64,000 bases of DNA, taken from NCBI GenBank assembly GCA_900768875.1, contig CAAGEP010000003.1, forward strand, positions 372,001 to 436,000, read 5' to 3'. Made by a program: the position numbers and the translations under genes. Shown piece by piece: positions 1-9,700 of this stretch (position 1 is its first letter; every line of letters begins with the position of its first letter). This DNA is from Alphaproteobacteria bacterium. GTDB taxonomy: Bacteria > Pseudomonadota > Alphaproteobacteria > CAAGCB01 > CAG-977. The notes under the pieces were generated by a model. That model saw only the letters and a list, made by a program, of their open reading frames with translations. It made no database searches and was not told the DNA's origin.

Positions 1-2
1 TT

Positions 3-350
3 TCTCATTCCGTTTTTACGCAAAAATTCCGCGCTTTGCACCCGCTGTATCAAAACATCGTCGAAATGCCGTGCTTTGGACACAGCAACAATTTGGCGGG
101 ATTGCAGTTGTGCGATATTCTGTGTTCCGCGTTTTTGTTCCCGATTGCCAGCTACGTTTATTGTTCGGACGTCGTGCACAATGTCCATGTCCAGCCCGCC
201 GCCCTTGATTTAAGGGAACGCTACGGGCACCGCCTGCGCGAACTGCAGCACCGCTTTACCAACAGCGCGGGGTTCAACATGGGCGGAATCGTCGTATCCG
301 ACCCGCTGCAAAAGAAAAACGCTATCGCCATGTTCAAGGATGTAAAATGA
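3..350 (+). CDS. DUF3800-like protein, C-terminal part (cut by window edge)
   Basis: The frame is open to the left edge, so only the last 115 or so codons are seen; a TTG at 36 is not needed as a start. The visible part has a proline-acidic stretch followed by GLQLCDILCSAF, which resembles the conserved (G)(L/V)QLADL block near the C-terminus of DUF3800 proteins, a family of unknown function with an RNase H-like fold often met in accessory DNA. The family call rests mainly on that block and its spacing to the end. No partner gene is visible; the next gene converges on it across a shared terminator hairpin. Confidence 0.5.
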   Translation, partial: SHSVFTQKFRALHPLYQNIVEMPCFGHSNNLAGLQLCDILCSAFLFPIASYVYCSDVVHNVHVQPAALDLRERYGHRLRELQHRFTNSAGFNMGGIVVSDPLQKKNAIAMFKDVK

Positions 351-378
351 AAAAGCGGAGGATTTTCCCCCGCTTTTG
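351..378. terminator. Bidirectional terminator between converging genes
   Basis: AAAAGCGG and CCGCTTTT form a stem around an AT-rich loop between the stop at 350 and the stop of the minus-strand gene at 381. A-runs and T-runs flank both sides, so it can serve either strand. Confidence 0.75.
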
Positions 379-380
379 AT

Positions 381-1169
381 TTATTTGGCATTTTGTTTCA
401 ACGCCGCAATGATTGCGCCGATTTTCTGTTTCTTTTCGGCGGGAATATCGGGCTTTTCCGACTTTTTCATTTCGGCGGACTTGGCTTTCTTGGGGGCGAC
501 CAGCGGCTTGCCCTTGCCGCGCGTCATGGGAACGCCTTCGGGTCCCGCAAAATACGTCGCGACCGTAATGCCCAACACAGCGGCATCGCGTTCGACTTCT
601 TTGAAACTTTCTTTGCCCTTCATCCACCTGTTGAACGATTTGAAGACATGTTTCATTTCGGGATACGCCAACAAAGACGCTTTGCCGACGCGAATGGCAT
701 CAACCGCCGCGGGAACGCCCGCCGCCGTGCAAGACGCGGAAGCAATACTCAATGACGCGGAAGTCAAGGTAAACGCGCTTTCCTGTTTATTCTGTTTGAA
801 ATAGCTTAGAATACTTTTGGTTTCGCCGCGTTTTTTGGCTTCGTAAGCGGGCTTTAACAGCGAATACATTTTTTCGCCCGTTTTGTAAGCACACATTCCG
901 ACCAACCCCGGAATACCGAACAGCTGATACGCCAACACCGTGCGCGCCGTGTTTTTAATCGAATCGCGGATTTTTGTGTAAACATAACCGTGTTTTTCGG
1001 TCATTTTCGCATCAAACGCTTTTGCTTTGTCGCTGATACGCTTCAACAGCGGAACAGAGGCGATTACCTTGTCCGTTTTCTGCCCGATTCGTTCAGCCGC
1101 CGCGGTCATTCTCCGCGCCGTTAAAACCATTAAAAGATCAACATTCCGTTTATGAACATTCAGTTTCAT
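381..1169 (-). CDS. Unknown basic protein with weakly hydrophobic central segments
   Basis: 262 codons, start ATG at 1169 two bases after the TGA of the upstream gene, which suggests translational coupling; no clear Shine-Dalgarno is seen. The protein is rich in Lys and Ala. It has moderately hydrophobic stretches at about residues 78-98, 128-160 and 200-212 that could be membrane-associated, and a strongly basic C-terminal 45 residues. No signal peptide, catalytic motif or known domain is recognised. It forms a two-gene unit with the acidic protein encoded at 1172-1825. Function unknown; the opposite charge of the two products could mean they bind each other, but that is speculation. Confidence 0.6.
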   Translation of the reverse strand: MKLNVHKRNVDLLMVLTARRMTAAAERIGQKTDKVIASVPLLKRISDKAKAFDAKMTEKHGYVYTKIRDSIKNTARTVLAYQLFGIPGLVGMCAYKTGEKMYSLLKPAYEAKKRGETKSILSYFKQNKQESAFTLTSASLSIASASCTAAGVPAAVDAIRVGKASLLAYPEMKHVFKSFNRWMKGKESFKEVERDAAVLGITVATYFAGPEGVPMTRGKGKPLVAPKKAKSAEMKKSEKPDIPAEKKQKIGAIIAALKQNAK

Positions 1170-1171
1170 CG

Positions 1172-1825
1172 TCAGTCTATCGCATTTAAAAGTTTTTCAT
1201 ATTCCGCGCGCATTTCGTTTTCGTCCAAAGGTTCCCCCGCTTTATCCATTACAAACAGGGTAATCAGCAAACGTTCCATTTCCTCCAGCAACGTTCCGAA
1301 ATACGTTTCTTCGGTTATTTTATCCAAATTTAGACACAAACGCAAGTATGTTTTTAATTTTCCCGCATCGGCGATAGATTCCGCTAAATCCGCCGGTTTC
1401 AAGACGTTTCCGTCATCGTCGATTTGTTCGATTTTCATCATCAAGCCGTATATTTGTCCAAACTTCGGATTTTTGGAAATATCCTGCTTTTCAAAAGCAT
1501 CCAAATCGTTCAAATTGCGCTCCAACACTTCGGATGGCACGGGCTCACTGAAATCCAGTCCCGTTTCCCTGTCAAATTCTTTGAGCATCGGCAACAATTT
1601 GGCTTCCGCTTTTTTGGCGCAAAGCTTTAAATCGCCGTTTTCCGTATCGGAAAAAGCGCGAACAAACGCAAAGAAAAAAGGAACGTCATCCGAATCAACA
1701 GGATTTTCATCGGTTAAAAAATCGTCCAAGCGCTTTAAAGCCGCCGTTTCCAACGCCGCCAAGCGCGCCGTATCGTTGTGTTCCGCCGCTTTTTTGCGTT
1801 CGGCAATCAAATCCTGTTCGTTCAT
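1172..1825 (-). CDS. Unknown acidic cytosolic protein
   Basis: 217 codons. The frame is open further upstream, but the ATG at 1825 is chosen because GGAGG lies six bases before it, whereas the longer frame runs through the nifJ terminator. The product is acidic and helical in appearance (many Glu, Asp, Leu, Lys), with no signal peptide, membrane segment or recognised motif. It is the first gene of a pair with 381-1169. It lies 72 bases beyond the hairpin that ends nifJ transcription, so it is probably transcribed separately, although no convincing promoter could be read in the short gap. Confidence 0.65.
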   Translation of the reverse strand: MNEQDLIAERKKAAEHNDTARLAALETAALKRLDDFLTDENPVDSDDVPFFFAFVRAFSDTENGDLKLCAKKAEAKLLPMLKEFDRETGLDFSEPVPSEVLERNLNDLDAFEKQDISKNPKFGQIYGLMMKIEQIDDDGNVLKPADLAESIADAGKLKTYLRLCLNLDKITEETYFGTLLEEMERLLITLFVMDKAGEPLDENEMRAEYEKLLNAID

Positions 1826-1895
1826 GGCTTTGCCTCCTTGTTCTTTTTTATATAGCAAATTTGGCGGCGGTTTTAAAGTATTCTTTCCGGCACGC

Positions 1896-1925
1896 AAAAA
1901 AGCCCGCGTTTCCGCGGGCTTTTCC
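1896..1925 (-). terminator. Rho-independent terminator of nifJ
   Basis: AAAGCCCGCG and CGCGGGCTTT form an 11-bp GC-rich stem (1898-1908 with 1913-1923) around a TTTC tetraloop. On the minus strand it is followed by a T-run, 17 bases past the nifJ stop codon. Confidence 0.9.
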
Positions 1926-1941
1926 GTTATAGCACTCAAGC

Positions 1942-4900
1942 TTATTTTTCTTCCGCCAAGTGTTCGTACAGTTTACGGCGTTCTTCCACCTGTTCCTGCG
2001 CGAATTTGACCAAGTTTTCGTAGCGTTCCGGATTGGTCTTTTTGACAATCTGGAAGCGCGTTTCGTTCGCCATATAGTCAGCCATGGCTTTCGACGGCGC
2101 CTTGGAGTCCAGCTGCAGCCCCGGTTTGCCTTCACGCACGCGGCGCGGGTCAAAACGGTACAGAGGCCAGAAGCCCGCTTCAACAGCCGCTTTCTGGTGA
2201 TCCAAGCCCTGTTCGCCGATTTCAAAGCCTTGGGCGATACAATGCGAGTACGCGATAATCAAGGACGGACCGTTGAAGGATTCGGCTTCAACCATCGCTT
2301 TGATGACCTGCGCGTCGTTCGCGCCCAAAGCAACCTGAGCGACATAGACGTTTTCGGACGACATGGCAATCATACCCAAGTCTTTGCGGGGCAAAGCCTT
2401 GCCGGCAACCGCGAATTTGGCGGACGCGCCAATCGGGGTCGCTTTGGACTGCTGACCGCCCGTGTTGGAATAAACGCCGGTATCCATGACCAGAATGTTG
2501 ACATTCTTGCCCGAATACAAAACGTGGTCCAAACCGCCGTAGCCGATATCGTAAGCCCAGCCGTCGCCGCCCAGCGTCCAAACGGATTTTTCAACAAAGT
2601 AATCCGCCAAGCCGTTCAGCGTTTTCGCCGCTTCCGAATTCATCGAAGCCAATTTGGCTTTCAACGCTTCGACGCGGACGCGCTGTTCCTGAATTTCGGC
2701 GTCGTTCGTCTGCGGCGCGGTCAAAATCGCGTTGGTCAAATCGCCGCCGACTTCGCTTTCCAAGTCTTTAATCAACTGGTGAGCGTAGTTTTTCTGGAAG
2801 TCGATGGACAAACGCATACCCAGACCGAATTCCGCGGCGTCTTCGAACAACGAGTTCGACCAAGCCGGACCGCGGCCGTTCGCGTCTTTCGCGTACGGAG
2901 TGGTCGGCAGGTTGCCGCCGTAAATGGACGAGCAGCCCGTCGCGTTCGCAATCATCAAACGATCGCCGAACAACTGGGTCAGCAGTTTGACATACGGCGT
3001 TTCGCCGCAGCCGGCGCAGGAACCCGAGAATTCAAACAACGGACGCAGCAACTGGACGTTTTTGACCAGTTTCTTTTCAATCTTGGTGCGATCGACATCC
3101 GGCAAAGACAAGAAGAAGTCGAAGTTCTTCTTTTCCTGTTCCAGATGAGCCGCAATCGGCTGCATGTTGATGGCTTTCTTTTCGGGATCGGCTTTGTTCT
3201 TGGCGGGGCAAGCGTGCGTACACAGCGAGCAACCCGTGCAGTCTTCCGGCGCGACCTGAATGATGAAAGCGGAATCCGTGAATTCTTTACCCTTGAACGC
3301 GGCGGATTTGAATCCCGCGGGAGCGTTCTTCAGATCTTCGTTCGTGGCGACTTTGGCGCGGATTGCCGCGTGCGGGCAAACCATGGCGCACTTGCCGCAT
3401 TGGATACAGGTTTCGGGATCCCAAACGGGGATGTCGGACGCGATGCAGCGTTTTTCGTACTGCGTCGTCGCCGTCGGCCACGTACCGTCAGCCGTCCATC
3501 CGAAATCGGACACTTTCAATTCTTCGCCCTTGCCTTCCAAAATCTTGCCGGCGACTTTCTTCACGACTTCGGGAGCCGTTTCGGGAACGCCCGGCAGACG
3601 TTTGAATTCGGACGTCGGTTTGTCGGTGATTTTGATTTCGTGCAAGTGAGCCAAAGACGCATCCACGGCGGCGAAGTTCTTGTCAACCAGCGCCTGACCT
3701 TTTTTCATATAGGTTTTTTCAATGGATTTCTTAATCGCCTTAATGGCTTCGTCGCGGGGCAGAACGCCCGACAACGCGAAGTAGCAGGTCTGCATAATCG
3801 TGTTGATGCGGCGACCCATGCCCGTCTGTTTGGCGACTTCGACAGCGTCGATCGAATACAGTTTCAAGTGCTTCTTGATAATTTCTTCCTGAACTTCGAC
3901 CGGCAAGTGGTTCCAAACTTCTTCCGCTTTGAACGGAGCGTTCAGCAGGAACACGGCGCCGTCTTTCGCCTGCGCCAGCATGTCGATTTTTTCCAAGAAC
4001 GGGAAGTGGTGGCACGCAACAAAGTCCGCTTTGTTAATCAAATACGGAGCATTGATGACGTGGTTCGCGAAACGCAAGTGCGACGTGGTCATCGCGCCCG
4101 ATTTTTTCGAGTCGTACACAAAGTAGGCTTGACCGTAAACACCGTCTTCGCCCGCGATGATTTTAATCGAGTTTTTGTTCGCGCCGACCGTTCCGTCAGC
4201 ACCCAAGCCGAAGAAAATGGCGCGTTTGACGTCTTCGTCTTCGATATCGAACGAATTGTCGACGTCCAAAGACAAGTGCGTCACGTCGTCCGTCAGACCG
4301 ACCGTAAAGCGGGTCTTGGGTTCGGCTTTTTCAGCGTTTTCAAACACGGCTTTCGCCATGGCGGGGGTGTATTCTTTGGAAGACAGACCGTAGCGGCCGC
4401 CGATAACGCGCGGCATCGTTTTCAGCTTGCCTGCCGCAAAAGCGTCGGCAACGGCGGAAACGACATCCAAGAACAACGGTTCGCCCTGTGCGCCCGCTTC
4501 CTTCGTGCGATCCATGACGGCAATCGTTTTGACCGTCGCGGGCAGAGCTTTAATCAGTTCTTCCGCAGGGAACGGACGATACAGGTGAATCTTGACGACA
4601 CCGTATTTTTTGTCTTTCAGATGAGCAACCGTGGCTTCGGTCGTATCGGCGCCCGACCCCATGATGACAACGACTTGTTCGGCGTCTTTGGCACCGACGT
4701 AATCAACCAAGTGATACTGACGACCCGTGATTTTGGCGTATTTGTCCATCGCTTCCTGAACGACCGCGCCGCATTTGTCATAATACGGGTTGGCGGCTTC
4801 GCGGATCTGGAAGAACACGTCGGGGTTCTGCGCCGTTCCGCGCAAGACGGGGTGATCCGGCGTCAAAGCGTGTTCGCGGTTGAAGTTCATCGGCAGACCG

Positions 4901-5496
4901 TCGACGAATTCGCGCAGCTGATCGTCGGAAATGACTTCGATTTTGTTGATTTCGTGCGACGTGCGGAAACCGTCAAAGAAGTGCATGAACGAAACACGGG
5001 ATTTCATCGTGGCGTACTGAGCAATCGCCGCCATATCCTGCGCTTCCTGAACGTTGTTGGAGCACAACATCGCAAAGCCCGTCTGACGGCAAGCCATCAC
5101 GTCGGAGTGATCGCCGAAAATCGACAAAGCGTGCGTAGCGACGGCGCGCGCGGCGACGTGCATAACGAACGGAGTCAATTCGCCCGCGATTTTGTACAGG
5201 TTCGGAATCATCAACAGCAAGCCCTGCGACGCCGTGAAAGTCGTCGTCAAAGCCCCCGCCTGCAGCGAACCGTGAACCGCACCGATAGCGCCGGCTTCGG
5301 ACTGCATTTCATAGATTTCGGGAACTTTTCCCCAAATGTTCTTGACGCCCTGAGCCGCCCACGCGTCCGCCCATTCGCCCATCGGGGAAGACGGGGTAAT
5401 CGGGTAGATAACGGCGACTTCGTTCAGACGATGCGCAACACCCGCCGCGGCTTCGTTTGCGTCCATCATCTTCATTTTTTGGTTTTTATCCGCCAT
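1942..5496 (-). CDS. nifJ: Pyruvate:ferredoxin (flavodoxin) oxidoreductase
   Basis: 1184 codons, the normal size for single-chain PFOR. It oxidises pyruvate with CoA to acetyl-CoA and CO2 and reduces ferredoxin or flavodoxin in the cytosol. Visible landmarks in order: YPITPSSPMGE at residues 31-41 (pyruvate/TPP domain I); a two-cluster ferredoxin domain with C697-x2-C-x2-C-x3-CP and C753-x2-C-x2-C-x3-CP; CAGCGE at 827-832 and GDGWAYDIGYGG (TPP/Mg site); and NTGGQQS further on. A long open extension exists upstream, but ATG 5496 is preceded by GGAGAG and matches the family N-terminus. It lies alone, divergent from rnhB, with its own promoter and terminator. An oxygen-sensitive enzyme, it points to anaerobic pyruvate metabolism, with hydF (13196) consistent with hydrogenase as an electron sink. 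Confidence 0.97.
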   Translation of the reverse strand: MADKNQKMKMMDANEAAAGVAHRLNEVAVIYPITPSSPMGEWADAWAAQGVKNIWGKVPEIYEMQSEAGAIGAVHGSLQAGALTTTFTASQGLLLMIPNLYKIAGELTPFVMHVAARAVATHALSIFGDHSDVMACRQTGFAMLCSNNVQEAQDMAAIAQYATMKSRVSFMHFFDGFRTSHEINKIEVISDDQLREFVDGLPMNFNREHALTPDHPVLRGTAQNPDVFFQIREAANPYYDKCGAVVQEAMDKYAKITGRQYHLVDYVGAKDAEQVVVIMGSGADTTEATVAHLKDKKYGVVKIHLYRPFPAEELIKALPATVKTIAVMDRTKEAGAQGEPLFLDVVSAVADAFAAGKLKTMPRVIGGRYGLSSKEYTPAMAKAVFENAEKAEPKTRFTVGLTDDVTHLSLDVDNSFDIEDEDVKRAIFFGLGADGTVGANKNSIKIIAGEDGVYGQAYFVYDSKKSGAMTTSHLRFANHVINAPYLINKADFVACHHFPFLEKIDMLAQAKDGAVFLLNAPFKAEEVWNHLPVEVQEEIIKKHLKLYSIDAVEVAKQTGMGRRINTIMQTCYFALSGVLPRDEAIKAIKKSIEKTYMKKGQALVDKNFAAVDASLAHLHEIKITDKPTSEFKRLPGVPETAPEVVKKVAGKILEGKGEELKVSDFGWTADGTWPTATTQYEKRCIASDIPVWDPETCIQCGKCAMVCPHAAIRAKVATNEDLKNAPAGFKSAAFKGKEFTDSAFIIQVAPEDCTGCSLCTHACPAKNKADPEKKAINMQPIAAHLEQEKKNFDFFLSLPDVDRTKIEKKLVKNVQLLRPLFEFSGSCAGCGETPYVKLLTQLFGDRLMIANATGCSSIYGGNLPTTPYAKDANGRGPAWSNSLFEDAAEFGLGMRLSIDFQKNYAHQLIKDLESEVGGDLTNAILTAPQTNDAEIQEQRVRVEALKAKLASMNSEAAKTLNGLADYFVEKSVWTLGGDGWAYDIGYGGLDHVLYSGKNVNILVMDTGVYSNTGGQQSKATPIGASAKFAVAGKALPRKDLGMIAMSSENVYVAQVALGANDAQVIKAMVEAESFNGPSLIIAYSHCIAQGFEIGEQGLDHQKAAVEAGFWPLYRFDPRRVREGKPGLQLDSKAPSKAMADYMANETRFQIVKKTNPERYENLVKFAQEQVEERRKLYEHLAEEK

Positions 5497-5605
5497 GGAT
5501 TTACTCTCCAAGAAATTAGAAAAAACAATGTGTTTCGGGAAGAATTTTTCCGAAAACGCCAGCCAATCAGGCGCTTTGAAAGCTTTTCCCGACCGCATGC
5601 CGGCT

Positions 5606-5634
5606 ACTGTACCCCACAAAGGAAAAGGCTTCAA
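5606..5634 (-). promoter_or_regulatory. Probable nifJ promoter
   Basis: On the minus strand TTGAAG (5629-5634) and TACAGT (5606-5611) are separated by exactly 17 bases, a good sigma-70-type match, about 110 bases before the nifJ start. Confidence 0.5.
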
Positions 5635-5693
5635 CACTTTTTTAATGAAATGTCGAACGATTTGGCATAAGCTTTCCGCGAAAGGAAAAAAAC

Positions 5694-6320
5694 ATGCCCG
5701 ATTTTTCGTTTGAACGGAATATTCCCGATTTATTCGCCCCCGTCCAAGGATTGGTCGCGGGAATCGACGAAGCGGGACGCGGTCCGTGGGCGGGTCCCGT
5801 CGTCGCGGGCGCGGTGATTTTCCCGAACCTTGAAATTCCGGATTACCTGCGCACGACGCTGAACGATTCCAAAAAGCTGACCGCCGCCAAGCGTGAAGCT
5901 TTGTTCGACGAACTGCACGCATCAAACGCAATCATCGGCTGCGGCAGCGCAAGCGTTGAAGAAATCGACACCTTAAACATATTGCAGGCGACTTTTCTGG
6001 CGATGAGGCGCGCGGTTGAAGCTCTGCCCGTCAAGCCCGAATACGCGCTGATTGACGGCAACAAAGTCCCGCCGAAACTCCCCTGCCCCGCCCAAGCCGT
6101 CATCAAAGGCGACGCGTTAAGCCTGTCGATTTCCGCCGCGTCGATTATCGCCAAAGTCACCCGTGACCGCCTGATGACCGAATTGGCGCGTGAATTTCCG
6201 TACTACGGCTGGGAAAACAACGCGGGTTACGGCACGAAAGCGCATCAGGACGGGCTGAAAGCGCACGGCATTTGCGTTCATCACCGCAAATCCTACGCCC
6301 CGATTAAAAAGTTTTTATAA
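5694..6320 (+). CDS. rnhB: Ribonuclease HII
   Basis: 208 codons. It cleaves the RNA strand of RNA-DNA hybrids and removes single ribonucleotides from DNA. The N-terminal GIDEAGRGPWAGPVVAGAV block holds the DEAG acidic pair of type 2 RNases H. The NDSKKLTAAKRE motif follows, then an acidic site in ALIDGNK, and SISAASIIAKVTRDR with the conserved lysine and aspartate. AAAGGA lies six to eight bases before the ATG. In many alphaproteobacteria rnhB sits beside the ccrM methylase; here ccrM is about 43 kb away at 49253, so that linkage is broken. It is followed by a terminator and appears monocistronic, divergent from nifJ. Confidence 0.96.
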   Translation: MPDFSFERNIPDLFAPVQGLVAGIDEAGRGPWAGPVVAGAVIFPNLEIPDYLRTTLNDSKKLTAAKREALFDELHASNAIIGCGSASVEEIDTLNILQATFLAMRRAVEALPVKPEYALIDGNKVPPKLPCPAQAVIKGDALSLSISAASIIAKVTRDRLMTELAREFPYYGWENNAGYGTKAHQDGLKAHGICVHHRKSYAPIKKFL

Positions 6321-6321
6321 C

Positions 6322-6353
6322 AAAAAGCGAAGTGAAAAACCTCCGCTTTTTTA
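6322..6353 (+). terminator. Terminator of rnhB
   Basis: AAAAAGCG (6322-6329) pairs with CGCTTTTT (6344-6351), with additional AG/CT pairing in the loop, ending in a T-run directly after the rnhB stop. Confidence 0.75.
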
Positions 6354-6389
6354 CGGCCCTTTTAAAAAAAGGCTTGCTATCGTCAACGT

Positions 6390-6578
6390 GCGGCTGTACC
6401 CTTTTAACCAAGCTTATCAATCAAAAGATGGATATGCCAGTGCCTTGAGAGGGGTGCGGAGGCCTAGAAAACCTCTTTAATAAGGTCGGCGCAGATATGC
6501 GTCGTTAGCTGTTTTGCCTATGGTAAAACAGGCAAAATATCCCCGATTTCTTAACAGAGGTCGGGGGGCTTTTGGCGT
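6390..6578 (+). ncRNA. Candidate structured RNA upstream of the autotransporter
   Basis: This non-coding stretch holds successive strong hairpins. GGCGCA/TGCGTC closes a GATA loop near 6487-6502. A 10-bp stem CTGTTTTGCC/GGTAAAACAG (6509-6518 with 6522-6531) has a 3-base loop. CCCCGA/TCGGGG (6541-6546 with 6561-6566) is followed by GGCTTTT and looks like a terminator. A TTGCTA element near 6374 could be a -35 box. No match to tmRNA, SRP RNA, RNase P RNA, 6S RNA or a common riboswitch could be recognised by eye. It may be a small RNA or the 5' part of the autotransporter mRNA leader. The 5' boundary is a guess. Confidence 0.45.
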
Positions 6579-6591
6579 ATGTTCAGAACAT
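6579..6591. promoter_or_regulatory. Perfect 13-base palindrome in the autotransporter leader
   Basis: ATGTTC-A-GAACAT is a perfect inverted repeat about one base centre. It lies between the candidate small-RNA terminator and the later leader hairpins, and could be a dimeric repressor site or a short RNA hairpin. No known regulator is assigned. Confidence 0.3.
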
Positions 6592-6673
6592 GCTCCGTCA
6601 TTATCCTTGAAAAAACGGAGGTGTTTAAAGGTCAAAAGGATCATTTACCTTATTATGGTTTTTCTACTCCCCG

Positions 6674-6699
6674 ACCGCCTGACAAAGGCGGTTTTTGTT
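6674..6699 (+). terminator. Terminator-like hairpin just before the autotransporter (possible attenuator)
   Basis: ACCGCC (6674-6679) and GGCGGT (6687-6692) form a stem followed by TTTTTGTTT, ending only about 23 bases before the autotransporter start. A further stem CTCCGT/ACGGAG (6593-6598 with 6615-6620) precedes it. The position suggests either an attenuator in the leader or the end of an upstream short transcript. Confidence 0.6.
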
Positions 6700-6722
6700 T
6701 AACATTTTAAGGGGATTGGAAA

Positions 6723-9700
6723 ATGAAACAATCGAAAACAACACTGAAAGAACTGACGCATCGTTACCGCGCGGTATTGCTGAAATGCGCTTTGCTGAAT
6801 CTGGCGGCGTTTGCCGTCGCTCTGCCCGCGAAAGCGGAGGATTTGACTATTGATAGTGATACACAGCTATCCGAAGAAGCTTTATATGAAAACATTACCA
6901 TAACAGGCGGTAATGTATCCATTAGTCCTAACAAAGAGATTACTGTTGCTAACACATTTTCGGCTTCCGGTGAAACAACAAAATTAACAATTTCCAAGGG
7001 GGCGGGCGTTTATTCACAAAAAAATATATCCCTTTCAGACAAAGTTAAAGTTTTTTTGGAAAGAGGTAATTCGACAGAAAACGACGGCTGGTTGGAAGCA
7101 AAAGATTCTTTTTCAGCAAACAACGCTCAAATCGACATAAACTATGGGGATTTTGGCGCAAGTCGTTCGGACGAAACGCAATCCGCACACACCACAACAA
7201 CAATTATTGACAGTACTGTTAATATCCTTGGCGGTTACGGCTGGATGTACGCGGAAGATATTTCCGTTTCAGGCAATAGCACAATCAATGTTTCGGACGG
7301 TGCAGAATTGGTTGTGACAAAAGCGATAGGCACTTGTCCTGACGATAAGTGCACGGAATTAAAAGACGCGCTTTCTTACGAAGAACCAGGAACAATCAAT
7401 CTGAAAGATTCCGCTGCAATTAATCTGTCTGGGACAATGACAGGCAATATTGCCGCGACAGGCGGGACTTTGGCGTTCAATTCCGCCAATGCGCGGCTGA
7501 ACGGGGCGATTTACGGCGCCGTTGACATAAAGTTCAATGACGATTTTACTTTGTCGAAATCAACGGTAACAGGCAAAATCGCCGATTTGGGTGATGTAAC
7601 CGTTTCTGAAGGAAAGCATTTAACTGCCCGCCTGGAAACGTTCGGCAAAAACCTGCCGGATGACGATTTGAATATGAAAAGCTTTGTCATGGGAAAAAAT
7701 GCAAAGCTGACTCTGACGGGAAATGCTTCACTTGAAGCGGAAGACCTCGATATTGAAGCATCGGACAAAGTTTATCTGACAGGACAAATCAATGTGAACA
7801 ACGCCGGCGTGAAACTGGGCAACATTGCGACCGCTAATGTATCATCGACAGGAACGTATACGATTGAAAACGCGGCTTTAACAACAATTGGAAACCTTAC
7901 TGCATTCGCCTCGCGTTCCAACAAAGACATGGTTGTGAAAAACTCGATTTTGAACTTCGGCAGTCAATATACATATTTTGGCAAGGACGGCGGAACAAGC
8001 GGCGATGTGGTTTTGGAAGCGACAAAAGTAACAACTTCCGGCGGTTTGTATCTGGAAAACGAAATCGGCGGAAATATCCGCTTTACCAATGGAAGTATAA
8101 TCTCCTTAAACGCCTCCGACAATCTGATTATCGGAAATGAAGAAAATCATTCCGGCAAAGGCAGCATCATTGCGGACCATTCTTCTTTGGTTTTAAACGG
8201 AACAAAAGTGTTTGTCGGACAAGAAGCCGATGATGCCTTGAAACTGCAAAACAAAGCGTCAATGACCGCCAACGGAACAGTTTCCGTTAAAACCATTGAC
8301 GGAAAAACAGGATTGATAAGCGTTGCCGACAGTTCGTTGAACATTGGCGGAACGTTAGAGGGAAATGTAAGCTTTATCGGCAACGGAACGCTGAATTTAT
8401 CGGGCGTGTTGAACGGTGATATGAATATTGCAAATACTGCCGAAATCTCTTCCTCCGCGGACGCTTTTTCAAAAATCCGCGGAACGATAACAAACAACGG
8501 CACTGTTTCCTTGACGGGCGGTACTTTGGGAAAAGCCTTGTCGGGAAAAATCAAAATCGCGGGCAACACCGCTTTCGGTGGTTCGTTTACAACAAACGAC
8601 ATCACCATTTCCACGGGCAAAACGCTTGACATCGGGGCGAATACGTTGAAAGCCGACAGCATTGCGGGCGGGACGATTTCGGCGATTTTGACCGACGCGG
8701 CGAAGAATACGGCGATTGTCACGGCAACAGCGACCGATGTCACTTTGAAACTGGATATGAGCCAGGCTTCCCGCGACAAAGCAACCCGTTACAAAATTAC
8801 AAACGGCACGGGCTTTACGTTTGGCGACTATGCGGCCAACCGCTACGCCGTATCCGCTTCCGAATTTGATATCGCAGACGCCAAAACGCTTGAAAAGCTG
8901 AGCGGTTGGAACGGCGGCGATTTGTGGATTTTGCGTTTGGCGACCGCTTCCGAAGCCGCGATTGAAGATTTGGAAAAATCCGGCGTCGTCCTGCCCGAAA
9001 ATGAAAAGAACGCGTCAAAAATCCTTGATTTGGCGTCGGGCATTTTGGACAAGCTGCCCGAACACCGTAAAAAAGTCATTGAAAAAGTCAACGACTTGCT
9101 GGACAAAGCGCAAGGAAAAGCTGAAGAAATCAAGCAAATTCTGCGTGAAATCGCTCCCGACGCGTCGACTTCGGGATCCAAGACGGCTTCCAACACCGCC
9201 AAATCCGTCATCAATGTCATCAACTCGCGCTTTGGCGGCGGATTGCCCCGCCGAGGCCGTTCGGGCGGCGACTACACCGCCGGTCAAACCGCCGTTTGGG
9301 CGCAAGGCATGATGAACTACGCCAAACTGGACACGGACAACGGCTTTGCCGCTCATTCCAACGGGGTCGCCGCGGGCTTTGAAGCAAACTTCACCGACAG
9401 CTTCAAAGCGGGCTTGGGCTACGCGCACACGTCGACCGACATCTCGACGGAACGCTCGACCACAGACGTCAAAACCCACACGGGCTTTGTGTACGGCGAA
9501 TACAAGCCCAACAAAGCGTACATCAACGGCGTCGTCAGCTTCGGCCGTTCGGACTATGACGACACGACGCGCAGCTTGAGCTTGAACAGCGCATACAAAA
9601 CGGACACGATAGCCGTTCAAATCGCCGCGGGATACAAAGCAGGCGTGTTGACTCCGGAAGCGGCGGTGCGCTTTACGAACGTGAAGCAAAAAGCCTATAC

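Noticed and set aside
1960..5670. A 1236-codon open frame on the plus strand, antisense to nifJ
   Set aside because: The strong codon bias of nifJ leaves the opposite strand nearly free of stops. The antisense product has no domain and an Arg/Phe/Gly-biased composition.
6400..6580. Retron msr-msd or tracrRNA-like reading of the leader hairpins
   Set aside because: No reverse transcriptase, Cas gene or repeat array is nearby, and the stems lack the defining inverted ends of msr-msd.
6514..6702. A 62-codon frame, with a hydrophobic end (KRIIYLIMVFLLPDRL), in the autotransporter leader, as a possible small toxin or leader peptide
   Set aside because: It runs through two terminator-like hairpins, has no ribosome site at a usable start, and its last residues are dictated by the hairpin. 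Left as part of the structured leader.
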